DNA of 47,707 nt, taken from IMG/VR virus record IMGVR_UViG_3300046513_000234, positions 1 to 47,707 of that record; one strand, given 5' to 3'. Positions 1 to 8,089 of this stretch are shown here, in pieces (within the stretch, counting starts at the first letter, position 1; each line of letters starts with the position of its first letter). This stretch comes from a virus. Position numbers and translations under genes: made by a program. Under the pieces are notes generated by a model. The model saw nothing but the letters and a program-made list of their open reading frames with translations, did no database searches and was not told the DNA's origin.

Positions 1-36
1 TACAATGTGCGCCTCTCGCGACGAGTGAGAGAAGCA

Positions 37-127
37 GGAGAGGTGGATGAGTGGTTGAAGTCGCACGCCTGGAAAGCGTGTATAGGTTCATAGCCTATCG
101 GGGGTTCGAATCCCCCTCTCTCCGCCA
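37..127 (+). tRNA. tRNA-Ser (anticodon GGA)
   Basis: Serine tRNA with a long variable arm. The acceptor strand GGAGAGG (37-43) pairs with TCTCTCC just before GCCA (124-127), using one G-T pair. The anticodon stem CACGC/GCGTG encloses the loop CTGGAAA, which gives anticodon GGA (reads UCC/UCU). The T arm GGGGG-TTCGAAT-CCCCC is intact and CCA is encoded. The 3' part, from 86 on, is the left copy of the prophage attachment core, so integration preserved a full-length tRNA. Confidence 0.95.
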
Positions 128-128
128 G
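86..128 (+). repeat. attL core (43-bp direct repeat, left copy)
   Basis: Identical over 43 bases to 38414-38456. It covers the end of the variable arm, the T arm, the acceptor strand and CCAG of tRNA-Ser. The flanks diverge immediately on both sides, as expected for a site-specific recombination core. Confidence 0.93.
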
Positions 129-157
129 AATATGGCAAGTCATTGATTTGCAAAGGG

Positions 158-187
158 AAAAAGCCAGCTAGCATAGCTGGCTTTTTT
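158..187. terminator. Terminator behind tRNA-Ser at the left phage end
   Basis: A perfect 13-bp stem, AAAAAGCCAGCTA paired with TAGCTGGCTTTTT, has a 3-nt loop and a T tract. It is phage-derived because it lies inside attL. It replaces the host terminator now displaced to 38492-38526. Confidence 0.85.
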
Positions 188-203
188 CTTTTTCGGCGCA
201 ATA

Positions 204-232
204 TTTGGGTTTTTGGGTTAGTTTTGGGTTAA
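204..232 (+). repeat. Candidate integrase arm sites, left (three TTGGGTT repeats)
   Basis: TTGGGTT occurs at 205-211, 213-219 and 224-230, the last two in the forms TTGGGTTAG and TTGGGTTAA. The same pair recurs near the right end at 38301-38319 in the same orientation. Short repeats on both sides of the core are typical of arm-type sites for tyrosine integrases. The rest of 233-374 shows no gene. Confidence 0.55.
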
Positions 233-374
233 ATCGGGCCTTCCCCTTCGCGCCCCTATGCCCCCCCGGAGCTAAAAAGCTTGCCCCATATCTCACATTT
301 TTGGTATCGGTCCTTTTTTCTTTTGCTCAAAAGGTGTAGATTGGTTAAGAATTTCCAAACGGAAAACTATCTTA

Positions 375-1739
375 ATGAATATGACACCATTCCAAGTACC
401 TGTAACTAAGCTTGATTTCGATCTGCAAAACCCGCGCTTTCCCGTACAAACTAGCCAACGTGAGGCGCTGGACAAGATTCTGCTCGACAGCACGGCGAAG
501 ACAATCAAGCTGGCGGAACACATTATTGCGAACGGCCAGAATCCGATTGATCTACTCGCGGTATACGAGACGGAAGGCCGGCGGTACGTCGTGCTGGAAG
601 GGAACCGCAGGACCGCTGTGCTGAAAGCGCTGTCCAAGCCGGTCTTGCTCGATTCCCTGCCACCGGGTGCTGGCGTGCCGGCCTTCATCAAGAAGATGAA
701 ACAGCTGGCTGCCCAAGTTAGTCATGATGCGGTCAGCAAGATCAATGTGGTATCTTTTCCAACGCGTGAAGAGGCGGACGTATGGATTTTGTTGAAGCAT
801 ACTGGTGAAAATGACGGTGCTGGTACTGTCGGCTGGGATGGCACGCAGCGCGCACGCTTCCGCAAGGGCGACGTCGGCATGAACCTAATCGACTTCGGTA
901 AGGCGAACGGGTGGTTTACGGATGATCAGTTAACTGCGCGTGGGCCATTCCCCATTACCACCTTCAACCGTCTGCTTGGGGATCCTGGTGTGCGCGCGAT
1001 CATGGGTGTTGAAAAGACCGGCGGCAAGCTTCAGAGCTTGGTGCCAGTGGCCGAACTCGAAAAGGTCGTCACGCGTGTTGTGCAGGACTTGGCGAAAGGC
1101 GAATGGAACGTCACCAAGCTGAAGAGCAAGGCGCAACGCCAAGGTTACATGGAGCAGCTGCCAAAATCGGTCATTCCCAAAACGCAGGCGCCCGAAGGCG
1201 CGTGGGCGGTAGACCCGGACGTGGCGTTAGAGGTAGTTTCACCACCGCCGAAAACCCGTGTCCGCGAAAAGCCGTTAACGCGGACGACGCTGATTCCGAA
1301 GAACTTTACGATTTCTGCCAGCGATAGCAGTCCACGTTTGGGCACGATCTATCGTGAGTTGAAGGCGCTGCAGGTAGAAAAGCAAAAGAATGCGGTAGCG
1401 GTTCTCCTGCGTGTGTTTATCGAGCTGAGCCTGGATGATTACATTCCACGTGAGAAGGTTACGATCATCAGGAAAGACGCGGGCCGCACCACGCTGGCGG
1501 ATAAGGCGATCTCTGCGGCCGCGCACCTGAAGAAGTCTGACAAGCTGAACAAGAATCAAGAAGACATAGTAAGCCGCCTGGTGGGTAACGGCCAAGACCC
1601 GAAGACCGAAGTCACGAGCATCACGACCCTGCATGCTTTTGTTCACAGCCGTCATTCCTCGCCTTTGCCAAGCGAACTTTTGACCATTTGGGACAATATT
1701 TCCGACTTCATGCGCTTGATTACGCATGTACAAAGTTGA
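375..1739 (+). CDS. ParB N-terminal domain protein, prophage cargo
   Basis: This 454-residue protein has a ParB/Srx-like N-terminal fold. Residues 8-90 contain a box-like GNRRT at 76-80 in place of the usual GERR of ParB, preceded by a VLEGNR strand as in DNA-binding ParB relatives. The central and C-terminal parts (about 130-454) are not recognised; they are charged, soluble and lack membrane segments. It is followed by an adenine methylase on the same strand after a 7-bp stem-loop (1760-1778), so the two may work as a pair. The location between attL and integrase is typical for lysogenic cargo such as defence genes. No clear Shine-Dalgarno lies before the ATG. The domain is well supported; the cellular role is not known. 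Confidence 0.7.
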   Translation: MNMTPFQVPVTKLDFDLQNPRFPVQTSQREALDKILLDSTAKTIKLAEHIIANGQNPIDLLAVYETEGRRYVVLEGNRRTAVLKALSKPVLLDSLPPGAGVPAFIKKMKQLAAQVSHDAVSKINVVSFPTREEADVWILLKHTGENDGAGTVGWDGTQRARFRKGDVGMNLIDFGKANGWFTDDQLTARGPFPITTFNRLLGDPGVRAIMGVEKTGGKLQSLVPVAELEKVVTRVVQDLAKGEWNVTKLKSKAQRQGYMEQLPKSVIPKTQAPEGAWAVDPDVALEVVSPPPKTRVREKPLTRTTLIPKNFTISASDSSPRLGTIYRELKALQVEKQKNAVAVLLRVFIELSLDDYIPREKVTIIRKDAGRTTLADKAISAAAHLKKSDKLNKNQEDIVSRLVGNGQDPKTEVTSITTLHAFVHSRHSSPLPSELLTIWDNISDFMRLITHVQS

Positions 1740-1795
1740 TGCTGGCCAGCCGTGTCAAAAGGCGCTAAAGTAGCGCCTGTTCAACGGAGGTCCAC

Positions 1796-2653
1796 TTGTC
1801 AAGTTATCACTCACCACTGCGTTACCCAGGCGGAAAGACCAAATTGACGGAGTACGTCAAGGCTCTTTTCCGCCATAACCGACTGATGGGCGGAAACTAT
1901 GTCGAGCCTTACGCCGGTGGCGCATCGGTGGCCTTGGAGCTGGTGATCCAGGAATTCGTAGAGAAGGCCCACATCAATGACTTAGATCGCTCTGTGTGGG
2001 CATTTTGGCATTCTGTCTTGAACGACGCGGATAGCTTGTGCGCCCTCATCGAGGACGTCGATGTGAACATGGAATCGTGGACGGCCCAGCGGGAAGTGCA
2101 AGCTCGCAAGGATTCCGCCGATGTCTTAGAGCTAGGATTCTCCACGTTCTTTTTGAATCGGACGAACCGATCCGGCATTCTCAGGGCCGGGGTCATTGGG
2201 GGCAAGGATCAGACTGGTAACTTCAAGATCGACGCACGCTTTCGTAAGGATGAATTGATCAAACGCGTCCAGACAATTGCGGAGCACAACGATAGAATCG
2301 AACTCTACCAACTGGACGCCGTTGAGCTGTTGCAGACGGTTGTACCTGGCCTACCGGATCGCACCCTCGTTTACCTTGATCCTCCGTACTACGTAAAAGG
2401 CGGAGATCTATACGAACATCATTACAAGCATGATGATCACGCGGCGGTCGCATCTGCGGCGCTTGCAATTCGTCAGCACTGTCTAGTTTCCTACGACGAC
2501 GTCCCCGAGATCCGTGAGCTATACCGGGATCTACAGTATGTCAGCTACAGCCTGAGTTACACAGCGCAGAACAGATATCGCGGCACTGAGGCTATTTTTT
2601 TAGGTCATTCTTTGGAGTGTCCTGGGTTGCAGGCGTCGATGCAGGCCGCGTAA
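1796..2653 (+). CDS. DNA adenine methylase, D12 class (left copy)
   Basis: This is an N6-adenine DNA methyltransferase of the Dam/D12 family, 285 residues, the usual family length. The N-terminal AdoMet motif RYPGGKTKL is at 9-17, a second binding segment EPYAGGAS at 37-44, and the catalytic DPPY at 195-198. The start is TTG, chosen because GGAGG ends 5 bases upstream; no later ATG has a comparable site. It lies 56 bases behind the ParB-domain gene in the cargo segment, so a joint modification or defence function is possible but unproven. The target sequence cannot be read from the gene; GATC is common in this family. A second, dissimilar D12 methylase is at the right end of the same prophage. 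Confidence 0.9.
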   Translation: MSSYHSPLRYPGGKTKLTEYVKALFRHNRLMGGNYVEPYAGGASVALELVIQEFVEKAHINDLDRSVWAFWHSVLNDADSLCALIEDVDVNMESWTAQREVQARKDSADVLELGFSTFFLNRTNRSGILRAGVIGGKDQTGNFKIDARFRKDELIKRVQTIAEHNDRIELYQLDAVELLQTVVPGLPDRTLVYLDPPYYVKGGDLYEHHYKHDDHAAVASAALAIRQHCLVSYDDVPEIRELYRDLQYVSYSLSYTAQNRYRGTEAIFLGHSLECPGLQASMQAA

Positions 2654-2696
2654 TCACGGCGCGTCGTACAAGGCCGCTTCGTGTTCATCCGTAGAA

Positions 2697-2725
2697 AGAA
2701 AAAGGCCCTCGAATGAGGGCCTTTT
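2697..2725. terminator. Bidirectional terminator between cargo and TA genes
   Basis: AAAAGGCCCTC pairs with GAGGGCCTTTT around a GAAT loop, with A and T tracts on both sides. It serves the rightward methylase and the leftward antitoxin gene. Confidence 0.85.
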
Positions 2726-2744
2726 GGAGGTACATCAGAGATGC

Positions 2745-3107
2745 CTACGCAGCGCGCCGGTGTTCCAGGTTGAGTTCGACCTCTACCTTTTGCTTCCCGT
2801 TCTCAAGAGTCTCGATCTTGCCTTCATTGGCCATCTGGGTAAGGATGACCTTAATTTCAGCAGTGGCGAAGCGTTTCAGGGCTTCTCGCATGAGGGGTTG
2901 ATACCCCATGCCGTGTATCTTGGATATCAGCTTGTACTGTTCGATAAGTTCTTTGGGAAGGCGAATAGAGATCGCTTGCAAGCCCAGTGAGTCGTCCAGC
3001 TCCTTTTCTGCTTCGCGCGGCGCTCTCCGGACGAACTCTTCCTCATTGCCCAGAACGCCCTCGTCCCAAGCTTCAGTAGTGTCGTTGATCTTTTCCGTGG
3101 TGGCCAT
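2745..3107 (-). CDS. CopG-family antitoxin
   Basis: This 120-residue protein has an acidic N-terminus and a ribbon-helix-helix-like core reading ISIRLPKELIEQYKLISK, then a basic helix and an NLEHRRAA tail. It matches CopG-type antitoxins that follow BrnT-like toxins. The start was set at 3107 because AAGGAG lies 6 bases upstream; an in-frame upstream ATG (3140) overlaps the toxin gene end. Order toxin then antitoxin, with a 10-bp gap, is as in BrnTA systems. It probably binds its own promoter; two GTATATAC palindromes upstream of the operon are candidate sites. Confidence 0.8.
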   Translation of the reverse strand: MATTEKINDTTEAWDEGVLGNEEEFVRRAPREAEKELDDSLGLQAISIRLPKELIEQYKLISKIHGMGYQPLMREALKRFATAEIKVILTQMANEGKIETLENGKQKVEVELNLEHRRAA

Positions 3108-3117
3108 GTCAAACTCC

Positions 3118-3399
3118 TTAGTCTCTCGCATATTTTTCATAGATGCGGCAAATTTCCGTAGTGGCGTCGTAAGCTGACTTCAGCTCAGGGCCACTATTGT
3201 GAGGTACATACATTATTTTGAGCTTCCGGCCCTTGTCCGTTTCCGCTACAAACCATTTCGTCAGCGGGTCTGTGAGGTGTTGTGCCCGCGTGTCGTCGCA
3301 TAAACCGCCTTCACGGTTGAAAAAGCACTGCTCCACTTCAATCACACGAATGTTGCGTCCCGTGATCTTCTCTAGTACATCGGTAGATATCCTCAGCAA
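3118..3399 (-). CDS. BrnT-like toxin (annotated elsewhere as dinitrogenase-reductase hydrolase-like)
   Basis: This 93-residue protein has the pattern EVEQCFFNREG, then DDTR, TDPLTKWFVAET and IYEKYARD. The pattern is characteristic of a small family often labelled ADP-ribosyl-(dinitrogen reductase) hydrolase that sits next to CopG antitoxins. That label is historical; a ribonuclease-type toxin with a BrnT fold is more likely from size and partner. The start is TTG with GGAGG 5 bases upstream. The toxin and downstream antitoxin form a leftward operon in the prophage cargo region, which would favour lysogen maintenance. Confidence 0.7.
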   Translation of the reverse strand: MLRISTDVLEKITGRNIRVIEVEQCFFNREGGLCDDTRAQHLTDPLTKWFVAETDKGRKLKIMYVPHNSGPELKSAYDATTEICRIYEKYARD

Positions 3400-3415
3400 A
3401 TCTTACCTCCGCTAT

Positions 3416-3426
3416 GTATATACAAT
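3416..3426. promoter_or_regulatory. Candidate TA operator 1 (GTATATACAAT)
   Basis: The palindromic GTATATAC lies 17 bases before the toxin start and overlaps the likely -10 region of its promoter. An identical 11-mer is at 3550-3560. Autoregulation by the CopG antitoxin is an inference. Confidence 0.45.
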
Positions 3427-3549
3427 AAGGCCGCTGGCATCGAAAAACAACCTACTTTAGTGACAAAGTGTGACTTGCCGCACGTTGTGTCGCATTGGTT
3501 ACAAGTAAGTTCCATCGAAAACGGTCGGTCACTATACCCGGATTTCTGC

Positions 3550-3560
3550 GTATATACAAT
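3550..3560. promoter_or_regulatory. Candidate TA operator 2 (GTATATACAAT)
   Basis: Second identical 11-mer, same orientation, 134 bases from the first. The rest of the 3400-3746 spacer holds only a direct repeat AAGTTGACC at 3683-3691 and 3705-3713, 22 bases apart (about two helical turns). No gene is evident there. Confidence 0.4.
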
Positions 3561-3746
3561 CGTCGGAAGTTCATATTACTCTGTTTAGCAGTAGCGCGTT
3601 AGATTCCCCTACAAAGGGCAGGGCGAAGCGGCAAGTGTGTTGGGCTCGCCCGTCGATGAAGCAGGTAACTGAACAAACAGCTAAGTTGACCAGATCGATA
3701 TCTCAAGTTGACCGGGCGTGAAATTGTCGACTGACGTCGGCTTTTT

Positions 3747-4904
3747 TTACGGCTGGAATCTTGCGATCGCGTGCTCGATCTTGGCCAGCTCGCGGTCGTC
3801 GTTTTGTCCGTCGATCCATTTCGCATACACCCTGAAGAACATCTCCAAGCTATGACCCAACTGGCGGGCCATGTAGGCCGGGTTCGCGCCGGCCATGAGG
3901 CCGATGGTTGCGTAGGTGTGGCGTGTGTTGTATGCCCGCCTGTGGCGTATGCCAAGCCTTTTTAGGGTTGTCTTCCAGAAGACGGCGCCGGTGATGCGTG
4001 TGTAGGTCCAAGGCGCGTCGTACAGGGGGTCGTGGAAAACTTTGCCGCTGAATCGGTAAGTGTACTTTTTTTGGTTGAGGAGCGCTGCCAGGCCCTCCCT
4101 CGGTAGCTTCACGATCCGCGTTGTGTTCGTTTTAGTAGAGTCCTGCTCTTCCTCGTAGACTAGGACGGAATCGACAAGAACCTCCCCCTTGTTCAGGTCC
4201 ACGTTTGACCAGTCCAGTGCTATGGCCTCTGAGGTGCGCAAGCCTGAGAAGAACTGGAACTGTGCGTAATTTACCTCCTGCTCATGATAGTGCTTTGCTA
4301 TGCCGTCCAAGACCGTGCGTACCTCCTGCAGTGAGAAAGGATCAGGGCCGGCCACCTGAACGTCCGCATACTCAAGTCCTTCGCAGGGATTCTCCTTGAT
4401 CTGCTTGTCCATCACGGCCAAGTCAAACACGCCCCGGATGATCGATAGCTCGTTATTGCGGCTCTTATTGCTTTTCCATGTGCCTTTTCGAAGCGCGCCC
4501 TTGATGTCCGAGTGCACGAAGGTGTTGATAGGCTTGTTCGGCAAGTGGACCTTCCAGAAATTGTCCTTCCGAAGCTTGTACTGGCTCTTGGTCGACGGCT
4601 TGAGCTCCAGCAGCTCCCACCAGCGGTCGATGAGGTCGAAGTACAGTTCATCGCCGGTACGCCCCGTTGGCGCCGGGGCCTGCGTTGAATCAGGAAACGT
4701 CGCACGATAGTCGAAGGTGCCGAGCGAAATCTGGCTCTTTACATCAGCGATAAGGCGGACCGCATATTTGATGTTCGCAGGCGTGGGCGGGAGCACCGCG
4801 CCATCGAGCTTAACTGGCTCGCGGCGCTGCTTGCCACCGAACGAGAAGACGACACGGATGCTGCTGTCGCGTACTTCGATGCCGCTTAGTTTTGTTCGAC
4901 CCAC
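3747..4904 (-). CDS. int: Phage tyrosine integrase
   Basis: This site-specific recombinase inserts the phage genome into the tRNA-Ser 3' end. It has 385 residues. The N-terminal arm-binding domain (1-80) is of the DUF3596 type, the core-binding domain spans about 85-180, and the catalytic domain 190-370. The catalytic residues are Arg223 in GLRTSE, Arg328 in NTRHTYAT, His351 in LGH and the nucleophile Tyr360 in RVYAKW. The usual box-II His is replaced by Tyr325, as in this subfamily. It starts with GTG, has AGGAG 8 bases upstream, and overlaps the excisionase gene by 19 bases. It is transcribed from the left operon. Confidence 0.95.
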   Translation of the reverse strand: MGRTKLSGIEVRDSSIRVVFSFGGKQRREPVKLDGAVLPPTPANIKYAVRLIADVKSQISLGTFDYRATFPDSTQAPAPTGRTGDELYFDLIDRWWELLELKPSTKSQYKLRKDNFWKVHLPNKPINTFVHSDIKGALRKGTWKSNKSRNNELSIIRGVFDLAVMDKQIKENPCEGLEYADVQVAGPDPFSLQEVRTVLDGIAKHYHEQEVNYAQFQFFSGLRTSEAIALDWSNVDLNKGEVLVDSVLVYEEEQDSTKTNTTRIVKLPREGLAALLNQKKYTYRFSGKVFHDPLYDAPWTYTRITGAVFWKTTLKRLGIRHRRAYNTRHTYATIGLMAGANPAYMARQLGHSLEMFFRVYAKWIDGQNDDRELAKIEHAIARFQP

Positions 4905-5080
4905 TTGTAATACTCCTGCAGATTCATCGTTATGCGGCCATCAGGGGCCTTGCGGTATTGCTTTCCTTCGATCCATACACCGTCTTCGAGCTTGCGGCGG
5001 ACGGCTTTCTCCGTGTAGCCAGTGAGTGCGCAGAAGACCGGCATCAAGACGTATTGGAGGTTGACTGTCATCCCGGTCAT
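4886..5080 (-). CDS. xis: Excisionase
   Basis: This 64-residue basic DNA-binding protein resembles the DUF1233 excisionase family: a winged-helix core with GYTEKAVRRKLEDGVW, then a basic wing EGKQYRKAPDGR and YYKWVEQN at the end. It would direct the integrase toward excision. The start at 5080 overlaps the stop of the upstream gene as ATGA. The 3' end overlaps int, so the two are translationally coupled. Confidence 0.85.
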   Translation of the reverse strand: MTGMTVNLQYVLMPVFCALTGYTEKAVRRKLEDGVWIEGKQYRKAPDGRITMNLQEYYKWVEQN

Positions 5081-5358
5081 TGGCCGCTCCCGTATTGTTT
5101 TGCCATGGCCAGCGCGGCCAACCGCTCGTCCTGCCGCAAGTGTGAGTCAGGCGCCACTCCGCGGACTTGAAGGTCGAAGCCCACATGCAGCTTTTGCGTC
5201 AGCGTCATGTTTCTGCGCAGGCTCAGGATGATCTCGTGAGCCAGCTGCAGCTCGCTGGCCAGCGTCATGGCCGTGCGGTCGGCGAGCTGCAGCTGGCCGG
5301 CCAAGCTCGTCGCGGCCTCGCGGAAATTGTGCATTATCGAGTTGGATTTGATGCTCAT
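5077..5358 (-). CDS. Small phage protein, unrecognised
   Basis: This 93-residue protein has a helical middle (REAATSLAGQLQLADRTAMTLASE and following) with heptad-like leucines, so it may form a coiled coil. No enzyme motif is visible. It is joined by ATGA overlaps both to the large ParB gene upstream and to xis downstream, so it is translated as part of the left operon. A product acting with ParB or with excision is possible but unsupported. Confidence 0.7.
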   Translation of the reverse strand: MSIKSNSIMHNFREAATSLAGQLQLADRTAMTLASELQLAHEIILSLRRNMTLTQKLHVGFDLQVRGVAPDSHLRQDERLAALAMAKQYGSGQ

Positions 5359-7523
5359 ACTGGGTACTCCATTTCGGTCGGCAGGCCGTCATTCGCTGGA
5401 AGCGAGGCCGCGCGGTTTTTCTTGATCCTCACAACGGGGCCATCCGCAGCGACCGGCGCCGCTGGCTTTGCCTTGAGCTGCAGTTTCGCGCGCTGGTGGC
5501 CGGTAGCCGTTTCGGATGCTTGCTCGGGCGTTGCAGCGTCGGCCTGGCGGAATGGCTCGGCGTCGACGGCATGGTGCGTGGCCTGGTCAACTTGCGCCTG
5601 TGAGTCAACCTGGTTGGGCGCTTTCATCCAGCCGCCCTTGTAGATGTAGCCCTCAGCCAGCGCGGCCGCCTCAAGCTCGCTCAGTCGATGGGGCTGCTCA
5701 TCGAGGAGCGTTTCGGACAGGTCGGAAAGGCGCTCTGGGTGTTCGCTGATGAACTTGCGCAGAGCTTCCGTCGTCGCAATGCAGGCCAGGTCGATCATGT
5801 CATGTTGCGGCAGCTCCAATTGCGCCGGCGCCGCCGGCGCTGCTTTGGGCTTGCTTGCCTTGGGCTTCTTCGACGCCTTGGCTTCCGCGTCGCGCTTGAC
5901 GTCTTTGCGAATCTGCGCGGCGTTCACGTTGAACTGCTCGGCAACGGCAAGCAGGCGAGTGGGCTTGTCGTTGCTGGCGGTATGGGTGTACACGAACAGG
6001 TCCTGCGCCCACACCAGGTCGCGGATAAGGACTGCCGCTTGTTCAACGTCCAGGGCGTCCACCAGTCTCTCAAGCTTCACGGTGCCTGAAATCCATTTCG
6101 AGCCGTCGTGTCCCGCCTGGTACTCGCTGGAGTCCCAGCCGTACACGGTTGCGACGAAGGGCAAGACGTCGGTATGGCATTGCTTGAGCAGTGCCATCGC
6201 AGCGGCGCGCACCTCCGCAGGGGTAAGCTCAGGAGTGGCGGCGGACCGTACAGCCATAAACAAGCGGCGGCGATATTCGCGTTCGATTTTCGCGGCGGCC
6301 GCCTGCTCCTTCTCGCGCTCTTTCTGAGCCAGGTTGCGTGAGCGCTCCGTCTCTGGAATTGGCTTACCGGCGGCAGTGAGTGCGGCCTCGATGTCGTCCA
6401 CCTTGGCAACGGTGAGCATTTCGCCGTTGTGCGGTTGCTCCAGCAGCACCATAGGCGGCAGCTTCTTGCCCAGCAGTTTGCGGTACGTCGTGGTGCCCCC
6501 TTTTTGCAGATATAGCTGCTTGTCGAGATCGATGTAGCCGCCTTTTAAGTCGCCGTACGACTGGGGCATGATCTTGCGAGCCTGCTCACCGGATATCACG
6601 GCAACGCCCTTGCTCTTGGCATCGGCGCGTTCCCGGCCCTGCTGCGCACCTCGCTTGTCCGCAAAGCATGCTGGGTCCGTGCAGACGTCTGCACTTGCGT
6701 CATCGCCCTCGAAATCAGGTTGATTGCCGGCGCGCTTCGGACATTCGATGCAAGAGCCGGCGTCCGTCAGCGTGACGTCCTTGATAGGAAAAGTCGCGGT
6801 CTGCAGGTTGAGCGTGAAATTCCGGCGAATGTGATCGCGCGCTTCACGATATGTCATTGGGCCTTCGTGCCCCCGGTAGCCGTTCGGCTTCGTGATCTCA
6901 CTTACCGCCTGGGCTTGGAGCTTTGGATTCGGGATGCGTGCAATGAGTTGCCCGGTCTCGGCCGTCAGCAGGCCGTCAAAGAAGGCGTCGCGCGCGCTGA
7001 TACACAGCTCGCAAAGCTTCAGGCGGTTGTAGATGTAGGTGCGGCTCTGCTTCACCGTCTCCATGACCTGTTCCACGGTGAAGCCGAAGCCGTGCATGAG
7101 CTGCTGGTAGCCTTCAGCTTCTTCCAGCGGATGCGGGTCCTCGCGCTGGACGTTCTCCAGCAGCTGGATGCGGAGCGCCTGCTCGTCGCTCATGGCAATG
7201 ATGCGCGCGGGTATCGCGAACAGTTCAGCCATCACGGCCGCGCGGAAGCGGCGCTCGCCGGCGACGATCTCGTATGGCTGCGGTTCCGCATCGGTCGCGG
7301 GCATGGGGCGCAGCAGGATTGGCTGCATGATGCCCACTTCGCGCGCCGAGGCCGCCAAGTCATCCAGTGCGCCCATGTCGAAGCGCTTGCGATTCGTCTT
7401 TGATATGCGGATTTGGAACAGCGGCACGTCGCGGTAGCCGTCCGTCACCAGTTCATCAACGACGATGACCTGGTCGGCGGGCATCGGCACCACTGGCGCC
7501 GGCAGTAGAACAAGTTTGCTCAT
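5355..7523 (-). CDS. parB: Large ParB/RepB/Spo0J-family protein
   Basis: This 722-residue protein has a ParB N-domain at about 35-130, with GERRFRA at 89-95 and LLENVQRED at 121-129. A helix-turn-helix at about 147-172 (GFTVEQVMETVKQSRTYIYN) is the usual specific-DNA reader. A cysteine cluster follows (CIECPKR, then DVCTDPACF) that could bind zinc, and a long Ala/Lys/Pro-rich C-terminus. It is about twice the normal ParB size, as in several phage and plasmid ParB proteins. No ParA ATPase gene is seen in the prophage. The gene contains one of six copies of a 16-bp palindrome (6679-6694) that are candidate binding sites. Possible roles are phage genome partition, condensation or transcriptional silencing. 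Confidence 0.88.
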   Translation of the reverse strand: MSKLVLLPAPVVPMPADQVIVVDELVTDGYRDVPLFQIRISKTNRKRFDMGALDDLAASAREVGIMQPILLRPMPATDAEPQPYEIVAGERRFRAAVMAELFAIPARIIAMSDEQALRIQLLENVQREDPHPLEEAEGYQQLMHGFGFTVEQVMETVKQSRTYIYNRLKLCELCISARDAFFDGLLTAETGQLIARIPNPKLQAQAVSEITKPNGYRGHEGPMTYREARDHIRRNFTLNLQTATFPIKDVTLTDAGSCIECPKRAGNQPDFEGDDASADVCTDPACFADKRGAQQGRERADAKSKGVAVISGEQARKIMPQSYGDLKGGYIDLDKQLYLQKGGTTTYRKLLGKKLPPMVLLEQPHNGEMLTVAKVDDIEAALTAAGKPIPETERSRNLAQKEREKEQAAAAKIEREYRRRLFMAVRSAATPELTPAEVRAAAMALLKQCHTDVLPFVATVYGWDSSEYQAGHDGSKWISGTVKLERLVDALDVEQAAVLIRDLVWAQDLFVYTHTASNDKPTRLLAVAEQFNVNAAQIRKDVKRDAEAKASKKPKASKPKAAPAAPAQLELPQHDMIDLACIATTEALRKFISEHPERLSDLSETLLDEQPHRLSELEAAALAEGYIYKGGWMKAPNQVDSQAQVDQATHHAVDAEPFRQADAATPEQASETATGHQRAKLQLKAKPAAPVAADGPVVRIKKNRAASLPANDGLPTEMEYPV
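6679..6694. repeat. 16-bp palindrome copy 1 (candidate parS-like site)
   Basis: GTGCAGACGTCTGCAC, a perfect palindrome inside the parB gene, where it is read as ADVCT. It is identical to copies at 8121, 17182, 23578 and 38208. Confidence 0.75.
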
Positions 7524-7549
7524 GTTGTAGATTTCGATTTTTGGTGGAG

Positions 7550-8089
7550 TTAATCGCGGTCGTTTGCAGCGAACTTTTTGAGGTCCGTGCCGCTTGCCGG
7601 CCGCAGCAGAGGCAAGGGTTTGAAATGGGGTTTGCGGGCCACGCGTTTGATCGCGATGGCGAGCGAGTCGTTCTTCAGCGCGTCATCGAGCGAGCCTTTG
7701 ATGCCGAGCGCGCGATGGGCGAATTGCAGGGCATCGCGGCCTGGCTCGCTTGGCGTCACGGTGATGGAGTAGGGCGCGTCGCCCTGCTTGTCGGCGGCGG
7801 CTGCGTAAGCGGCGTAGCTGGACCCGCAGCGGGCCGTGTGCTGGCTTTCACCGGCGCCGGTGCGCACCCGGACGCTGAACTCTTGGACCAGGTGCAGGTG
7901 CATGGCCAGCGCCATTTTCAGGTCGTGTGCGGTGTCGTGTGGCGTGCCTTCGAAGCCGCTCAATCCGGCAAGCAGCTCAAGGACATTTGCCGCCGCCACA
8001 TGCAGTCTTTCGCCGGAGGCGCTGAGAGCTGCGGACATGTCGACCAGGTTGCCGTCGACAATGGTTGGGGAGGTGCGGGCGCGGCTCAT
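7550..8089 (-). CDS. Phage protein, unrecognised (left operon)
   Basis: 179 residues. The N-terminal half looks helical (NVLELLAGLSGF, HDLKMALAMHLHLVQEF). The C-terminal half, reading ALQFAHRALGIKGSLDDALKNDSLAIAIK, ends in a basic tail. No catalytic motif or membrane segment is visible. The start at 8089 gives an ATGA overlap with the preceding gene's stop, which decides it over an in-frame ATG six bases upstream. It lies 26 bases before parB and shares its operon. Confidence 0.7.
   Translation of the reverse strand: MSRARTSPTIVDGNLVDMSAALSASGERLHVAAANVLELLAGLSGFEGTPHDTAHDLKMALAMHLHLVQEFSVRVRTGAGESQHTARCGSSYAAYAAAADKQGDAPYSITVTPSEPGRDALQFAHRALGIKGSLDDALKNDSLAIAIKRVARKPHFKPLPLLRPASGTDLKKFAANDRD

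Noticed and set aside
3599-3955. Minus-strand frame overlapping the integrase 3' end
   Set aside because: It overlaps conserved integrase coding sequence in another frame and has a biased composition.
5355-7523. ParB as part of a classical ParAB partition operon
   Set aside because: No ParA-type Walker ATPase is encoded nearby; the neighbours are small unknown genes and xis.
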